Of a DNA stretch of 54,790 nucleotides, positions 1-7,748 are shown in pieces. Source of the stretch: Nitrososphaerales archaeon (GTDB lineage Archaea; Thermoproteota; Nitrososphaeria; Nitrososphaerales; JACAEJ01); the NCBI GenBank assembly GCA_013388925.1, contig JACAEJ010000048.1, positions 1 through 54,790 on the forward strand, in the 5' to 3' direction. The first letter of the stretch is position 1; every line of letters begins with the position of its first letter. Position numbers and translations under genes: made by a program. The notes beneath the pieces are model-generated. The model was not told where the DNA came from. It worked only from the letters and a program-made list of their open reading frames with translations, and searched no databases.

Positions 1-103
1 ACGCCGATATTTAAACCGATAGTTGAACCTATTTTAAATCTGCTTGTTGTGCGAATCAAAGATGTCGTGAAAAAGACGGCTAAACTGAGCTTTTTGGTCG
101 TAG

Positions 104-188
104 TGCGGGGGGTGGGATTTGAACCCACGAACCCCTTAGGGACGAGGTTCTGAGCCTCGCGCCTTTGACCAGACTTGGCGACCCCCGC
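104..188 (-). tRNA. tRNA-Leu (CAG)
   Basis: Read on the minus strand this folds as a complete type II tRNA. It has a 7-bp acceptor stem (GCGGGGG with CCCCCGC), a D arm, an anticodon stem CGAGG/CCTCG with loop CTCAGAA, an extended variable arm (CCC-TAA-GGG) and a T arm GTGGG/CCCAC with TTCAAAT. The anticodon is CAG and the discriminator base is A, as expected for leucine. The 3' CCA is not encoded. No intron is needed to fold it. Confidence 0.95.
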
Positions 189-210
189 AGTAACGATATA
201 AAATATGCCC

Positions 211-218
211 ATATATGA
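211..218 (-). promoter_or_regulatory. TATA box for tRNA-Leu
   Basis: The minus strand reads CATATAT here, about 25 nt upstream of the tRNA-Leu 5' end. That is the archaeal TBP-to-start spacing. Assigned from motif and distance only. Confidence 0.5.
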
Positions 219-261
219 AATTAAAGTGTGCGAAGGATTCAATCATAGATAGGGCTTGAAG

Positions 262-269
262 ATATATAG
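262..269 (+). promoter_or_regulatory. TATA box for tRNA-Ser(CGA)
   Basis: ATATATAG lies centred about 25 nt upstream of the tRNA-Ser(CGA) 5' end, the standard archaeal TATA spacing. Assigned from motif and distance only. Confidence 0.55.
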
Positions 270-290
270 CTCCAATATAAAATCAATATC

Positions 291-394
291 GCCGGGGTAG
301 CCAAGCCAGGTTAAGGCGACCGCCTCGAGCCCAGATCAAAAGAGTGAGCGGTTGTCCCTTCGTGGACGCGTGGGTTCGAATCCCACCCCCGGCG
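291..394 (+). tRNA. tRNA-Ser (CGA) with a 17-nt intron
   Basis: A type II tRNA: acceptor GCCGGGG/CCCCGGC, D arm, anticodon stem ACCGC/GCGGT, long variable arm (GTCC-CTTCGT-GGAC), T arm GTGGG/CCCAC with TTCGAAT, and discriminator G, all fitting serine. The anticodon arm closes only if bases 330-346 are removed. This leaves loop C-T-C-G-A-G-A with anticodon CGA and places the intron at the canonical 37/38 position. The intron would be cut by the archaeal splicing endonuclease at a bulge-helix-bulge. The exact splice bases are inferred from folding. The 3' CCA is not encoded. Confidence 0.9.
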
Positions 395-493
395 CTAACA
401 TGCCTGAGAAGATCAAAGACCGATTTTGAAGTTGTAGTATGGGTGCTTGATTATTATCGTTTAAATTTCTTACTCCATATCAGCTTGGATGTT

Positions 494-1990
494 CTACATA
501 TCTAGTTGATAGTAGCAAGGTAGATGCCACAAAGTTTTCGGGATTTTTGAGCCGAAAGGACAAGAAGCATCAGGTCCTAGCCAGTCTCCATGGGCGATGT
601 ATGCCGTGTATCTGCAACCGCCACATAGGTCGTTGTAGACACATATTTTACAGGAGCCTTTTAGCGCCTTTCGGTTTCTGATGTAGTTTAGTAGTTCATT
701 TTGAGCCCAGATTTCTTCTAGGTTTTGTTCGAGAAGGTTGCCAAGTTTTATTGATGGGGCAGGAACACATGGAATAAGGTCCCCAGAAGCCGTGAGTCCT
801 GCGTAGGTTAAGCCAGCCGAGCATCCACCGAAACCTGTTGCAAGCCTTCTCACAATCTTAGAGACTTCAAGTCCAAATTTCTCTTGAAACATCCTTTCAT
901 ATCCTGACAAAGCTTCGCTTACCGTGAAGACCTTGCCTTTTGAATGCTCATATCCAAGACGAGCATAGTAGGTCATTCCTCGAGCATAACATTGTATACC
1001 GAATCCCCCTGTTACGCTTTTGTAGAACTTTTTGTACAATGCTTCCAGAGCCTTGATTTTCTCTCGAGGCGTCACGTCAAGGTAGCATGCTTCGACTCCA
1101 CGGCCAGCAGGTATAAGACGGTTTAGATAGAACCTTGTCGCTCCAAGCTTCTCTGCCAAGTCCATAGTTTCTTCTAATTCGTTGATGTTATTCGAGTGTA
1201 ACGTCATGGTGGTGGCCAACTCGTTAAAGCCTACAGTAGCACAATTTCTTATTCCCTTAATCGCCGCTTCAAAACTTCCAAGCTTATTTCTCAGGAAATC
1301 ATGAGTTTCAGCTCTCGCGCCGTCTAAGCCTATTTCTACCCGTTTGATACCCGCTTTAGCGAGCTTTTTCGCTACCTCAAGAGTTATGAGAGTTCCGTTA
1401 GATGCAATTGTACATAGCATGCCGCTATCATTAGCTCTCTTAATTACGTCATAAAGGTCACTGCGTAGTAGCGGCTCACCACCTGAAAAGGTTAGTATGG
1501 CTACTCCCGCGTCACTCATGTTGTCTATCACCCTAAAGGCTTGAAAAGTCGTTAGTTCTGGATAAGAAGACATCGGCGAAGAATCTTGATGGCAGTGCAA
1601 GCAGTTGAGGTTGCATCTGTTGGTGAAGTTCCAGACAATAGTTATTGGAGCACCGGTGGGCTGCGGATATCTTATTCCGAAATTGGCGATTCCTTTCACC
1701 ACACCGAGCATACATCTACGAATAAGCGAGTCTTCTAGCAACCGTTTCGTTATACTATAGTCAACTGTGAGACTGACGAACATTAAGCGGATTAGTGGTA
1801 TTAGCGCGGTTGATGCTACCAAGCAGCCTTCACAAGGTGAGCGTTGACTCCCTGAGCAGATGTCAAAGACTGAGAACAATCGTTCTTGTCCACATTTTTC
1901 ACATTTGCTTGCCAAGAAACGAGCCAGAGCTTTCCAAAGAGGGTTAAAAATCAGAGTTAGAGAGTGGTCGCCGCTAGGTATTTTAGTCAT
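494..1990 (-). CDS. Radical SAM/SPASM protein with N-terminal zinc-ribbon-like segment
   Basis: A 498-aa iron-sulfur enzyme that should cleave S-adenosylmethionine to start radical chemistry; the substrate is unknown. An N-terminal segment carries CEKC (Cys30/33) and CEGC (Cys53/56), which look like a small metal-binding ribbon. The radical SAM cluster CNLNCLHC is at Cys126, 130 and 133, followed by FSGGEPL. The C-terminal third has a SPASM-type cysteine pattern (ending with CKICVYNDLCGGC) for extra Fe-S clusters. Such proteins modify peptides or act in heme/cofactor synthesis, but no precursor peptide or heme gene lies beside it. The gene stands alone, with tRNAs on one side and PhoU on the other. 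The ATG start gives the full N-terminus. Confidence 0.85.
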   Translation of the reverse strand: MTKIPSGDHSLTLIFNPLWKALARFLASKCEKCGQERLFSVFDICSGSQRSPCEGCLVASTALIPLIRLMFVSLTVDYSITKRLLEDSLIRRCMLGVVKGIANFGIRYPQPTGAPITIVWNFTNRCNLNCLHCHQDSSPMSSYPELTTFQAFRVIDNMSDAGVAILTFSGGEPLLRSDLYDVIKRANDSGMLCTIASNGTLITLEVAKKLAKAGIKRVEIGLDGARAETHDFLRNKLGSFEAAIKGIRNCATVGFNELATTMTLHSNNINELEETMDLAEKLGATRFYLNRLIPAGRGVEACYLDVTPREKIKALEALYKKFYKSVTGGFGIQCYARGMTYYARLGYEHSKGKVFTVSEALSGYERMFQEKFGLEVSKIVRRLATGFGGCSAGLTYAGLTASGDLIPCVPAPSIKLGNLLEQNLEEIWAQNELLNYIRNRKALKGSCKICVYNDLCGGCRYTAYIAHGDWLGPDASCPFGSKIPKTLWHLPCYYQLDM

Positions 1991-2178
1991 TGTTTGCCCA
2001 ACAATCTTTTCTCCTCATAATTCAAAGCCTATTAAAAAAGTTTAGTCAATAATTGAATTCGAGCGCGAATACTTTTTGATTCACGCATGAACTTCTGACA
2101 TTATTATCATTGTCTTGTTTTTTTACAACTCTTTTATCTTCGATTTCCATGTGAATTTTTTCTGATAATGTCATTGAT

Positions 2179-2814
2179 TTATCTTCTGGGGCTACTTTCA
2201 CCCGTGACTATGTAGACCACGGTCTCTCCTATGGAGTTGGCGTGGTCCGCTATCCTCTCCAGATACCTTAGGATCAGCGTCGCAGACACCGAGCATCTCA
2301 AATCGCCCCCCTTGTTCTCGATGATCTTTCTTACGTAGTCTTTGTACATATCATCAATTTCATCATCCCTCTTCGTTAGAGTCCTTGCCAACTCCACATC
2401 CCTCTTCACAAAGGCCTCTATGCTCTTGTAGATCATGTCTCTCACCTTGACCGCCATCCTTAGTATCATGGAGTGATCACACTTTGATAGGTCTCCGAAC
2501 ATATTCAGAACATCCACTATGGCAAGGGCGTAGCGACCGAAGCGTGAGAATCCATAAGTGATCTCCATGGAGGACTTGATGAACCTCAAATCCGATGCTA
2601 CGGGCTGATACCTTGCTATCAATTCCACGGCTAGTTCGCTTACTTCATCCTGAAGTATTCTAAGTTCTTCAGACCATTTTGAGACTTCTTCCCTCAGATC
2701 TTTTCCCTCTGTGTATGCCTGAATAGACGTCATAACAGTCTTCTCCGATATCTCAGCCATATCGAGGATCACGCCTCTCAACTTGTCCAGCCCTAAATCG
2801 AGCAGCCTTGCCAT
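2179..2814 (-). CDS. phoU: PhoU-family phosphate regulator
   Basis: About 211 aa, all-helical, matching PhoU proteins, which bind metal clusters and repress phosphate uptake by contacting Pst transporters and their sensors. Two PhoU-like halves can be traced, each with acidic helix patches such as DEVSELAVELIARYQPVASD and the later DDEIDDMY. I chose the ATG at 2814 over the in-frame TTG at 2826 because GGTGG sits at ribosome-binding distance from it. No Pst or two-component genes are in the window, so its partner is encoded elsewhere. It is followed on the same strand by nothing closely spaced; endonuclease III lies just upstream, 23 nt away. Confidence 0.85.
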   Translation of the reverse strand: MARLLDLGLDKLRGVILDMAEISEKTVMTSIQAYTEGKDLREEVSKWSEELRILQDEVSELAVELIARYQPVASDLRFIKSSMEITYGFSRFGRYALAIVDVLNMFGDLSKCDHSMILRMAVKVRDMIYKSIEAFVKRDVELARTLTKRDDEIDDMYKDYVRKIIENKGGDLRCSVSATLILRYLERIADHANSIGETVVYIVTGESSPRR

Positions 2815-2837
2815 AATCCACCACAAGAGCCTTTCAG

Positions 2838-3545
2838 TTATATACCTCTCGGTCGATTCTTCTCATAGATCTGTCTCCCGAATTTCTGATACCACCTACA
2901 GACACTTCTCAATCTGCATTCATTACATCTTGGTATAACGGGTTTGCAAATCCTCTGGCCGAACCTCACAAATAACTCGTTTATATCCATCCAGTACTTT
3001 CTATCGACCTTCTTCATCAACTCGAATTCGGTCTCATCCGGCGTTTTAGCGTTGACAAATCCGAGTCTATTTACAATTCTATGGACGTGGGTATCTACAG
3101 GAATCGCTGGTTTTCCAAAACCATAGACCAGGACACAGTTCGCTGTCTTCCTTCCGACTGATGGCAAAGAGAGCAGTTCTTCGAGATCGCTGGGAACCCT
3201 TCCTTTATACTTCTCCAGGATCATCCTTGAAACTTCCTTTATTCTCTTAGCCTTCACGTGGTAGAAGCCTGAGGGTTTTATCAACTCTTGAATCTGTCTA
3301 TCATCGGCCTCTGAGAGTTCTTTTGCATCTTTATAGGTCGAGAAGAGTTGCTGGAAGGCTTTATTCGTATTTTCGTCTCGCGTCCTATGAGAAAGTATGG
3401 TCGCTATCAGAACTTTAAAGGGATCGCCCATTCCTCTCCTGCTGATCTCCCCCAAAGCGGTTGTGCCCTCTGGCACGTCCTCTTGGAGCATCCTTCTTAT
3501 CTCCCTTATAAAAAATCGCATGCCCATTGGTCGATTATCACCCAT
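2838..3545 (-). CDS. nth: Endonuclease III (base-excision DNA glycosylase/AP lyase)
   Basis: A 235-aa HhH-GPD glycosylase that removes oxidised pyrimidines and nicks the abasic site. The helix-hairpin-helix [17 protein letters not shown] holds the catalytic lysine (Lys133), and VDTHVHR holds the catalytic aspartate (Asp151). The C-terminal [4Fe-4S] cluster motif Cys200-x6-Cys207-x2-Cys210-x5-Cys216 is complete. Length is normal for archaeal Nth. It lies 23 nt upstream of phoU on the same strand, so the two may share a transcript. Several in-frame ATGs sit at the N-terminus (residues 1, 7, 9), so the exact start is uncertain by a few codons. Confidence 0.93.
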   Translation of the reverse strand: MGDNRPMGMRFFIREIRRMLQEDVPEGTTALGEISRRGMGDPFKVLIATILSHRTRDENTNKAFQQLFSTYKDAKELSEADDRQIQELIKPSGFYHVKAKRIKEVSRMILEKYKGRVPSDLEELLSLPSVGRKTANCVLVYGFGKPAIPVDTHVHRIVNRLGFVNAKTPDETEFELMKKVDRKYWMDINELFVRFGQRICKPVIPRCNECRLRSVCRWYQKFGRQIYEKNRPRGI

Positions 3546-3646
3546 TTAGATCAATCCATTTTTTCTTATCTAATTTGCTTATCGGGAAGCTTTTAAAGAG
3601 GTTTATATGAAGAATCTTAAGAGAAGAAATCCTTATTGGTGAGATT

Positions 3647-4363
3647 TTGAAAAGGCTCACTCTCGGAGTGCTGGCATCTGGAAGAGGCTCGAACTTCCAA
3701 TCCATAGTTGATCATATAAGATTGGGAGTTTTAGAAAACGTGAGAATTAACGTTCTAATCTGCAACAATAAAGACGCACATGCATTGAAGATTGCGGAGC
3801 AGAATGGAATAGAGAGTAAATTTATGGACCATAGGAACAAGGAGAGAGAGGTCTTTGATAGAGATGTCATCGGTGTGCTAAAAGATCATGATGTAGATCT
3901 TGTAGTTCTATCGGGTTTCATGAGAGTGCTCAGCCCCTATTTCATAGACAAGTTTGAGCACAGGATAATGAACATTCATCCTGCTTTATTACCTTCATTC
4001 CCAGGTTTACATGCCCAAAGACAAGCCATAGATTACGGTGTAAAAGTATCTGGTTGCACCATACAATATGTGAGTAAAGGTGTGGATATTGGGCCTATAA
4101 TTTTACAGCACGCAGTCCATGTGAGAGAAGATGATACGGAAGAGACCCTCTCCGATAGAATCTTGATCTTTGAGCACAGGCTCTACCCAAAAGCCATCCA
4201 ATTACATGCCGATGAAAGATTGAGGATAGAAGGGAGGAGGGTAAGTATCGACTATAGCAGTGATTGGGAAGAAAGATGGAGCGAGAGGCAGAGAGTATAC
4301 ATCGAATATCAAAAAGAAATCTGGGAGAAAGAGGGTAAGCCCTTGGATAAGGTGTTAAGATGA
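3647..4363 (+). CDS. purN: Phosphoribosylglycinamide formyltransferase
   Basis: A 238-aa enzyme that transfers formyl from 10-formyl-THF to GAR in step 3 of purine synthesis. The N-terminus LGVLASGRGSNFQSI is the phosphate-binding segment. MNIHPALLPSFPG holds the catalytic Asn/His, and SKGVDIGPIILQ holds the catalytic Asp. About 30 residues beyond the usual C-terminus are charged and helical. The start is TTG, with GGTGAG just upstream. Its last codons overlap the folD start by 4 nt (ATGA), so the enzyme that uses 10-formyl-THF is translationally coupled to the one that interconverts the folate pool. Confidence 0.93.
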   Translation: MKRLTLGVLASGRGSNFQSIVDHIRLGVLENVRINVLICNNKDAHALKIAEQNGIESKFMDHRNKEREVFDRDVIGVLKDHDVDLVVLSGFMRVLSPYFIDKFEHRIMNIHPALLPSFPGLHAQRQAIDYGVKVSGCTIQYVSKGVDIGPIILQHAVHVREDDTEETLSDRILIFEHRLYPKAIQLHADERLRIEGRRVSIDYSSDWEERWSERQRVYIEYQKEIWEKEGKPLDKVLR

Positions 4364-5409
4364 CGGCAGTAACAATGGATGGGAGGAGACTCTCCGAAGA
4401 GATAAAGGGTAAGATAAGAGATGAGGCAGATACATTCAAGAAAGATGGCATAGAGCCTTGCCTGGCGACCATCTTAGTAGGCGAGAATCCAGCATCTAAG
4501 GTATATCTAAGGATCAAACACAAAAGTTGTGAAGAAGTTGGGATAAAGTCAAGGAACTACCAACTTCCCGAAGATGTAGGGAGAGAGGGGCTTATAGAAC
4601 TCATAGGAGGGTTGAACAAAGACGAGAGCGTTCATGGCATATTATTACAACTGCCCCTGCCAAGGCACATAGATGGATATGATGCTATATCCGCTATATC
4701 ACCAGACAAGGACGTGGATGGTCTTCACCCATATAACGTAGGCCGTCTCTCATCAAAAAGGTACAACCTCATTCCATGCACGCCAGAGGGGATAATGGTG
4801 ATGCTCTCCCGCTACAAGATAGACATCGATGGAAAGTATGTAGTCGTAATAGGTAGGAGCGATCTGGTGGGAAGGCCAATCTCTAAAATTTTATCACATG
4901 TAGACCCTCTGCAGGAGCTCCTCTTTAATGTGGATACATTATTGTTGAACTCCAATGCAACCGTAACTACATGCCATTCTAGGACAAGAAACTTGGAGAA
5001 GCTCACAAGAGATGCCGATATACTGATAAGTGCTGTTGGTAGGCGTCATTCAACAGATCTATCCTCGTCAAGAAAGTTGCTTGAATCCTTGATAGGTATC
5101 TTCAATTCCCTCGGATACTACCCAGATTTCTCAAAACGCTTTGAGAGGGATGGTTTTATCATCACAAAACGCATGGTGAAAGACAAGGCAGTAGTCATAG
5201 ACGTAGGCGTGAACAAGATTGAAGGCAAGATATATGGGGATGTGGATTTTGAAAACGTTAGGAAAAAGGCTGGTTACATAACACCTAACCCTGGAGGTGT
5301 CGGTCCCATGACCGTTGCGATGCTTCTGCACAACACCTTGATAGCTACCAGCAAGCAGACAAAGCATGAACTCAAGTTCGATTTAGAGAGGCTATTTGGG
5401 CTTGAATAA
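4360..5409 (+). CDS. folD: FolD, bifunctional methylene-THF dehydrogenase/cyclohydrolase with two insertions
   Basis: A 349-aa enzyme interconverting 5,10-methylene-, methenyl- and 10-formyl-THF. Catalytic Lys53 lies in YLRIKHKSCEEVG. The PLPxHI-like motif LQLPLPRHID, the DKDVDGLHP loop, VVIGRSDLVGRP (Rossmann dinucleotide site) and PNPGGVGPMTVA are all present. The family usually runs about 280-300 aa. The extra length lies in two places: roughly residues 178-193, between the Rossmann motif and NATVTTCHS, and 229-264, after SAVGR. Both are in frame and leave the core motifs intact. It overlaps purN by 4 nt. The folate or folate-like carrier used here cannot be decided from sequence. Confidence 0.92.
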   Translation: MTAVTMDGRRLSEEIKGKIRDEADTFKKDGIEPCLATILVGENPASKVYLRIKHKSCEEVGIKSRNYQLPEDVGREGLIELIGGLNKDESVHGILLQLPLPRHIDGYDAISAISPDKDVDGLHPYNVGRLSSKRYNLIPCTPEGIMVMLSRYKIDIDGKYVVVIGRSDLVGRPISKILSHVDPLQELLFNVDTLLLNSNATVTTCHSRTRNLEKLTRDADILISAVGRRHSTDLSSSRKLLESLIGIFNSLGYYPDFSKRFERDGFIITKRMVKDKAVVIDVGVNKIEGKIYGDVDFENVRKKAGYITPNPGGVGPMTVAMLLHNTLIATSKQTKHELKFDLERLFGLE

Positions 5410-5475
5410 ACTCCTTCTTCGTAAAAAGGATGCAAAACTCTAATAAGTCAAAAACTTTAACTGGTTCGGGGTATC

Positions 5476-6489
5476 ATGATCAAGGCTATCCATTGTGCGG
5501 GTGTAACTCCAAGTGGATCAAGGATAAGACTCTCAACTCAAAAGTTAGAAGAGGCCATATCACATATCGAAGAGTGTAGAATGGCTTGGTTGGACTTTAT
5601 CGTAAGAGATATCTCCCTAGGTGCGGAAGAGGTCGTAAAAGGACTCAAGATCGATCTGGATCCATCAATGCTCTTTTCAGAATATCTATCTGGCTATGAA
5701 GACAAAGGCGATACCCTTGGCCTAATGGTGCCGGTTGTAAGATTTGAAGAGAAAAGGGTAATTACAACTCCACTTTTGATTTACGTAAAGCAAAATCTAT
5801 TAGTTACTATTCACGATGAGTATTCAGACCATCTACTAAGACTATCCCAATACGCAGATGCCTTTCTTAAGAAACTTCCAATGATTGATGAAGAGTGGGC
5901 TGAAAGGCAGACCCTACTACTGGCAAGGATATTAGATGAAGTGAATGAACATAACTTCAAGGTGCTGGGCTCTATAGTCGAGAGATCTGAATTCATGGAG
6001 ATGAGGTTAGGAACCTTGCCTCTACGTGAACTGAGTAGTGACATGTTTGAGATAAGGAGATCGATAGTAACCTTCCTGAACATTGCTTGGTCCACCCATG
6101 GTGCGGTCCACTCCTTAAGATACGGCGATGCTGAGATGGTCTCAGATAGAGAAGAAATACTTGCGAAATTTAACTTAATCATCACAGATTTAGAGAGGCA
6201 GATATCACTTGCAGAACAAATCCTTGAAATGCTCTCTGCCAGCGTCGGCGTTATCCAAGCGGATGTGACAAATAAAATGACTACAATGTTGCTCTGGCTG
6301 ACGATCATAGGGACAGCCGTTCTAGTACCCAATACTCTTGCAACGATCTATGGCATCCCTTTTCTTATGGACGAGAAGCATTTGATATGGATGGTATCCT
6401 CTCTACTCTTGGCTACAGTTCTGTCCACTTTTTTGGTCTATCTGTATGTAAAGCGGTGGTGGAGGAAGCCACGACTTAGAAGTCTATAG
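5476..6489 (+). CDS. CorA-like divalent-cation transporter with altered GMN motif
   Basis: A 337-aa protein with a long soluble helical N-terminal domain and two closely spaced C-terminal membrane helices, the CorA layout for Mg2+ or other divalent-cation flux. The first helix is TMLLWLTIIGTAVLVPNTLA. It ends in YGIPF (residues 292-296), where CorA proteins carry YGMNF; the selectivity-filter Met-Asn is therefore replaced by Ile-Pro. The short acidic loop (MDEK) and second helix follow, with a basic tail KRWWRKPRLR. It may therefore be a CorA relative with different ion preference. It begins at ATG, 66 nt after folD, possibly in the same transcript. Confidence 0.8.
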   Translation: MIKAIHCAGVTPSGSRIRLSTQKLEEAISHIEECRMAWLDFIVRDISLGAEEVVKGLKIDLDPSMLFSEYLSGYEDKGDTLGLMVPVVRFEEKRVITTPLLIYVKQNLLVTIHDEYSDHLLRLSQYADAFLKKLPMIDEEWAERQTLLLARILDEVNEHNFKVLGSIVERSEFMEMRLGTLPLRELSSDMFEIRRSIVTFLNIAWSTHGAVHSLRYGDAEMVSDREEILAKFNLIITDLERQISLAEQILEMLSASVGVIQADVTNKMTTMLLWLTIIGTAVLVPNTLATIYGIPFLMDEKHLIWMVSSLLLATVLSTFLVYLYVKRWWRKPRLRSL

Positions 6490-6539
6490 TCAAGAAAAGC
6501 GAAATAAAAACAAACATTATCAGAAAATTCGGAGACCTT

Positions 6540-7700
6540 TTACCTCCCAATAAATTTCTCATATAATGCTAAAACTATTGGTGTGAATAGCGAAGTTACG
6601 AGCACAACGATCCCAACCAAAGAATACATCGATAACGTTACTACTCCTAGGCTTAGCCCTATGCCTGCAAATACAAAAGAGAACTCTCCCCTGGGTACAA
6701 TAGTCAGACCTACAATCCACTCTTTTCTATCCATTCTGCAGATCCTTGCGCCCAACCATCCCCCCACGAATTTGCTAAGGATGCCTACCGTCACTATAAG
6801 GATTAGGGGGAGGCTCAGATTTAGAAAGACCTTCGGATCGATAAGGGCGCCCACCGATACGAAGAAGATAACCATGAACAAGTTCTTGAATGGGGCGATC
6901 TCATTCCACAAGAAGCATGACTGTTCACCTCTTATCATTAGTCCCACAGTGAATGCTCCTATGGCTGGAGAGTACCCAAGATATGTCGCCACGATGGCAA
7001 AGAAGAAGCCAATACCTAGGGATAAAAGTAGGGAAGCCTCTCCTGCTACCTTCTCGTATCTTCTAACAAGGTCGATAAGATTGGGTATAAATTTGTCGCT
7101 CAGGGCGACTATTACTATTACAAGAACAAACCCTTTTAAGGCAAGGAACACCAAATCGGGCAGAGAGACGCTTCCAGCTATGGCGAAGCTAGGGAGCAAA
7201 ATCAAAAGGATTACAATAAAGATATCTTCCACCAACATTATCCCTACGATTACGTGGCGGTCTCCTTCGGATAACCCTCTTGCTTCTGGGATCATCTTGA
7301 CAACTATTGCTGTGCTACTTATCGATAAGATAGATGCTAGAAAGAGGGTTTCTATCCAACCCAATCCCAAGACTAGTCCTAACATCAGCCCAGCTATCAT
7401 GCAAACAGCTATCTCGATGGAGGCCAAAGTCAAGACTTTGATGCCAACCTTCTTCAACTGGCTCGGATCCATCTCTACACCTATAATGAACAAAAAGAGT
7501 ATGACGCCAAGAGACGCTATGAGGTTTATGATATCTATACCTGAGATTAGATTAAGGCTGTAAGGTCCGATCAGTATTCCTGCTATCAGATGACCTATAG
7601 CGATGGGCAACTTCAAGCGAATAAAGATCAGACTCAGGACTAAGGTTACCGAAGCAATCAATCCTAACTCGGTAAGAAAGGTAACTTCAGTGGAGACCAA
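6540..7700 (-). CDS. CPA2-family monovalent cation/proton antiporter (Kef/NhaS type)
   Basis: A 386-aa integral membrane protein with about 12 hydrophobic helices and no C-terminal RCK/TrkA nucleotide-binding domain. The family exchanges Na+ or K+ for protons. Typical motifs are AIGHLIAGILIGP, LFLFIIGVEMDP near the N-terminus and SSTAIVV with the acidic GIMLVEDIFIVILL helix that carries the transport aspartate. IVPRGEFSFVFAGIG lies near the C-terminus. The start is TTG at 7700. It faces the corA-like gene tail to tail, leaving about 50 nt between them. Substrate ion not assignable. Confidence 0.88.
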   Translation of the reverse strand: MVSTEVTFLTELGLIASVTLVLSLIFIRLKLPIAIGHLIAGILIGPYSLNLISGIDIINLIASLGVILFLFIIGVEMDPSQLKKVGIKVLTLASIEIAVCMIAGLMLGLVLGLGWIETLFLASILSISSTAIVVKMIPEARGLSEGDRHVIVGIMLVEDIFIVILLILLPSFAIAGSVSLPDLVFLALKGFVLVIVIVALSDKFIPNLIDLVRRYEKVAGEASLLLSLGIGFFFAIVATYLGYSPAIGAFTVGLMIRGEQSCFLWNEIAPFKNLFMVIFFVSVGALIDPKVFLNLSLPLILIVTVGILSKFVGGWLGARICRMDRKEWIVGLTIVPRGEFSFVFAGIGLSLGVVTLSMYSLVGIVVLVTSLFTPIVLALYEKFIGR

Positions 7701-7748
7701 TCAATCTTGTAACTTTGGAATCTATTGTATATAAGAATTGGGAAGCTC

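Noticed and set aside
6583-7563. Long plus-strand frame (326 aa) opposite the antiporter
   Set aside because: Composition is Thr/Ile/Pro-rich and mirrors the antiporter codons; no motif, no ribosome site.
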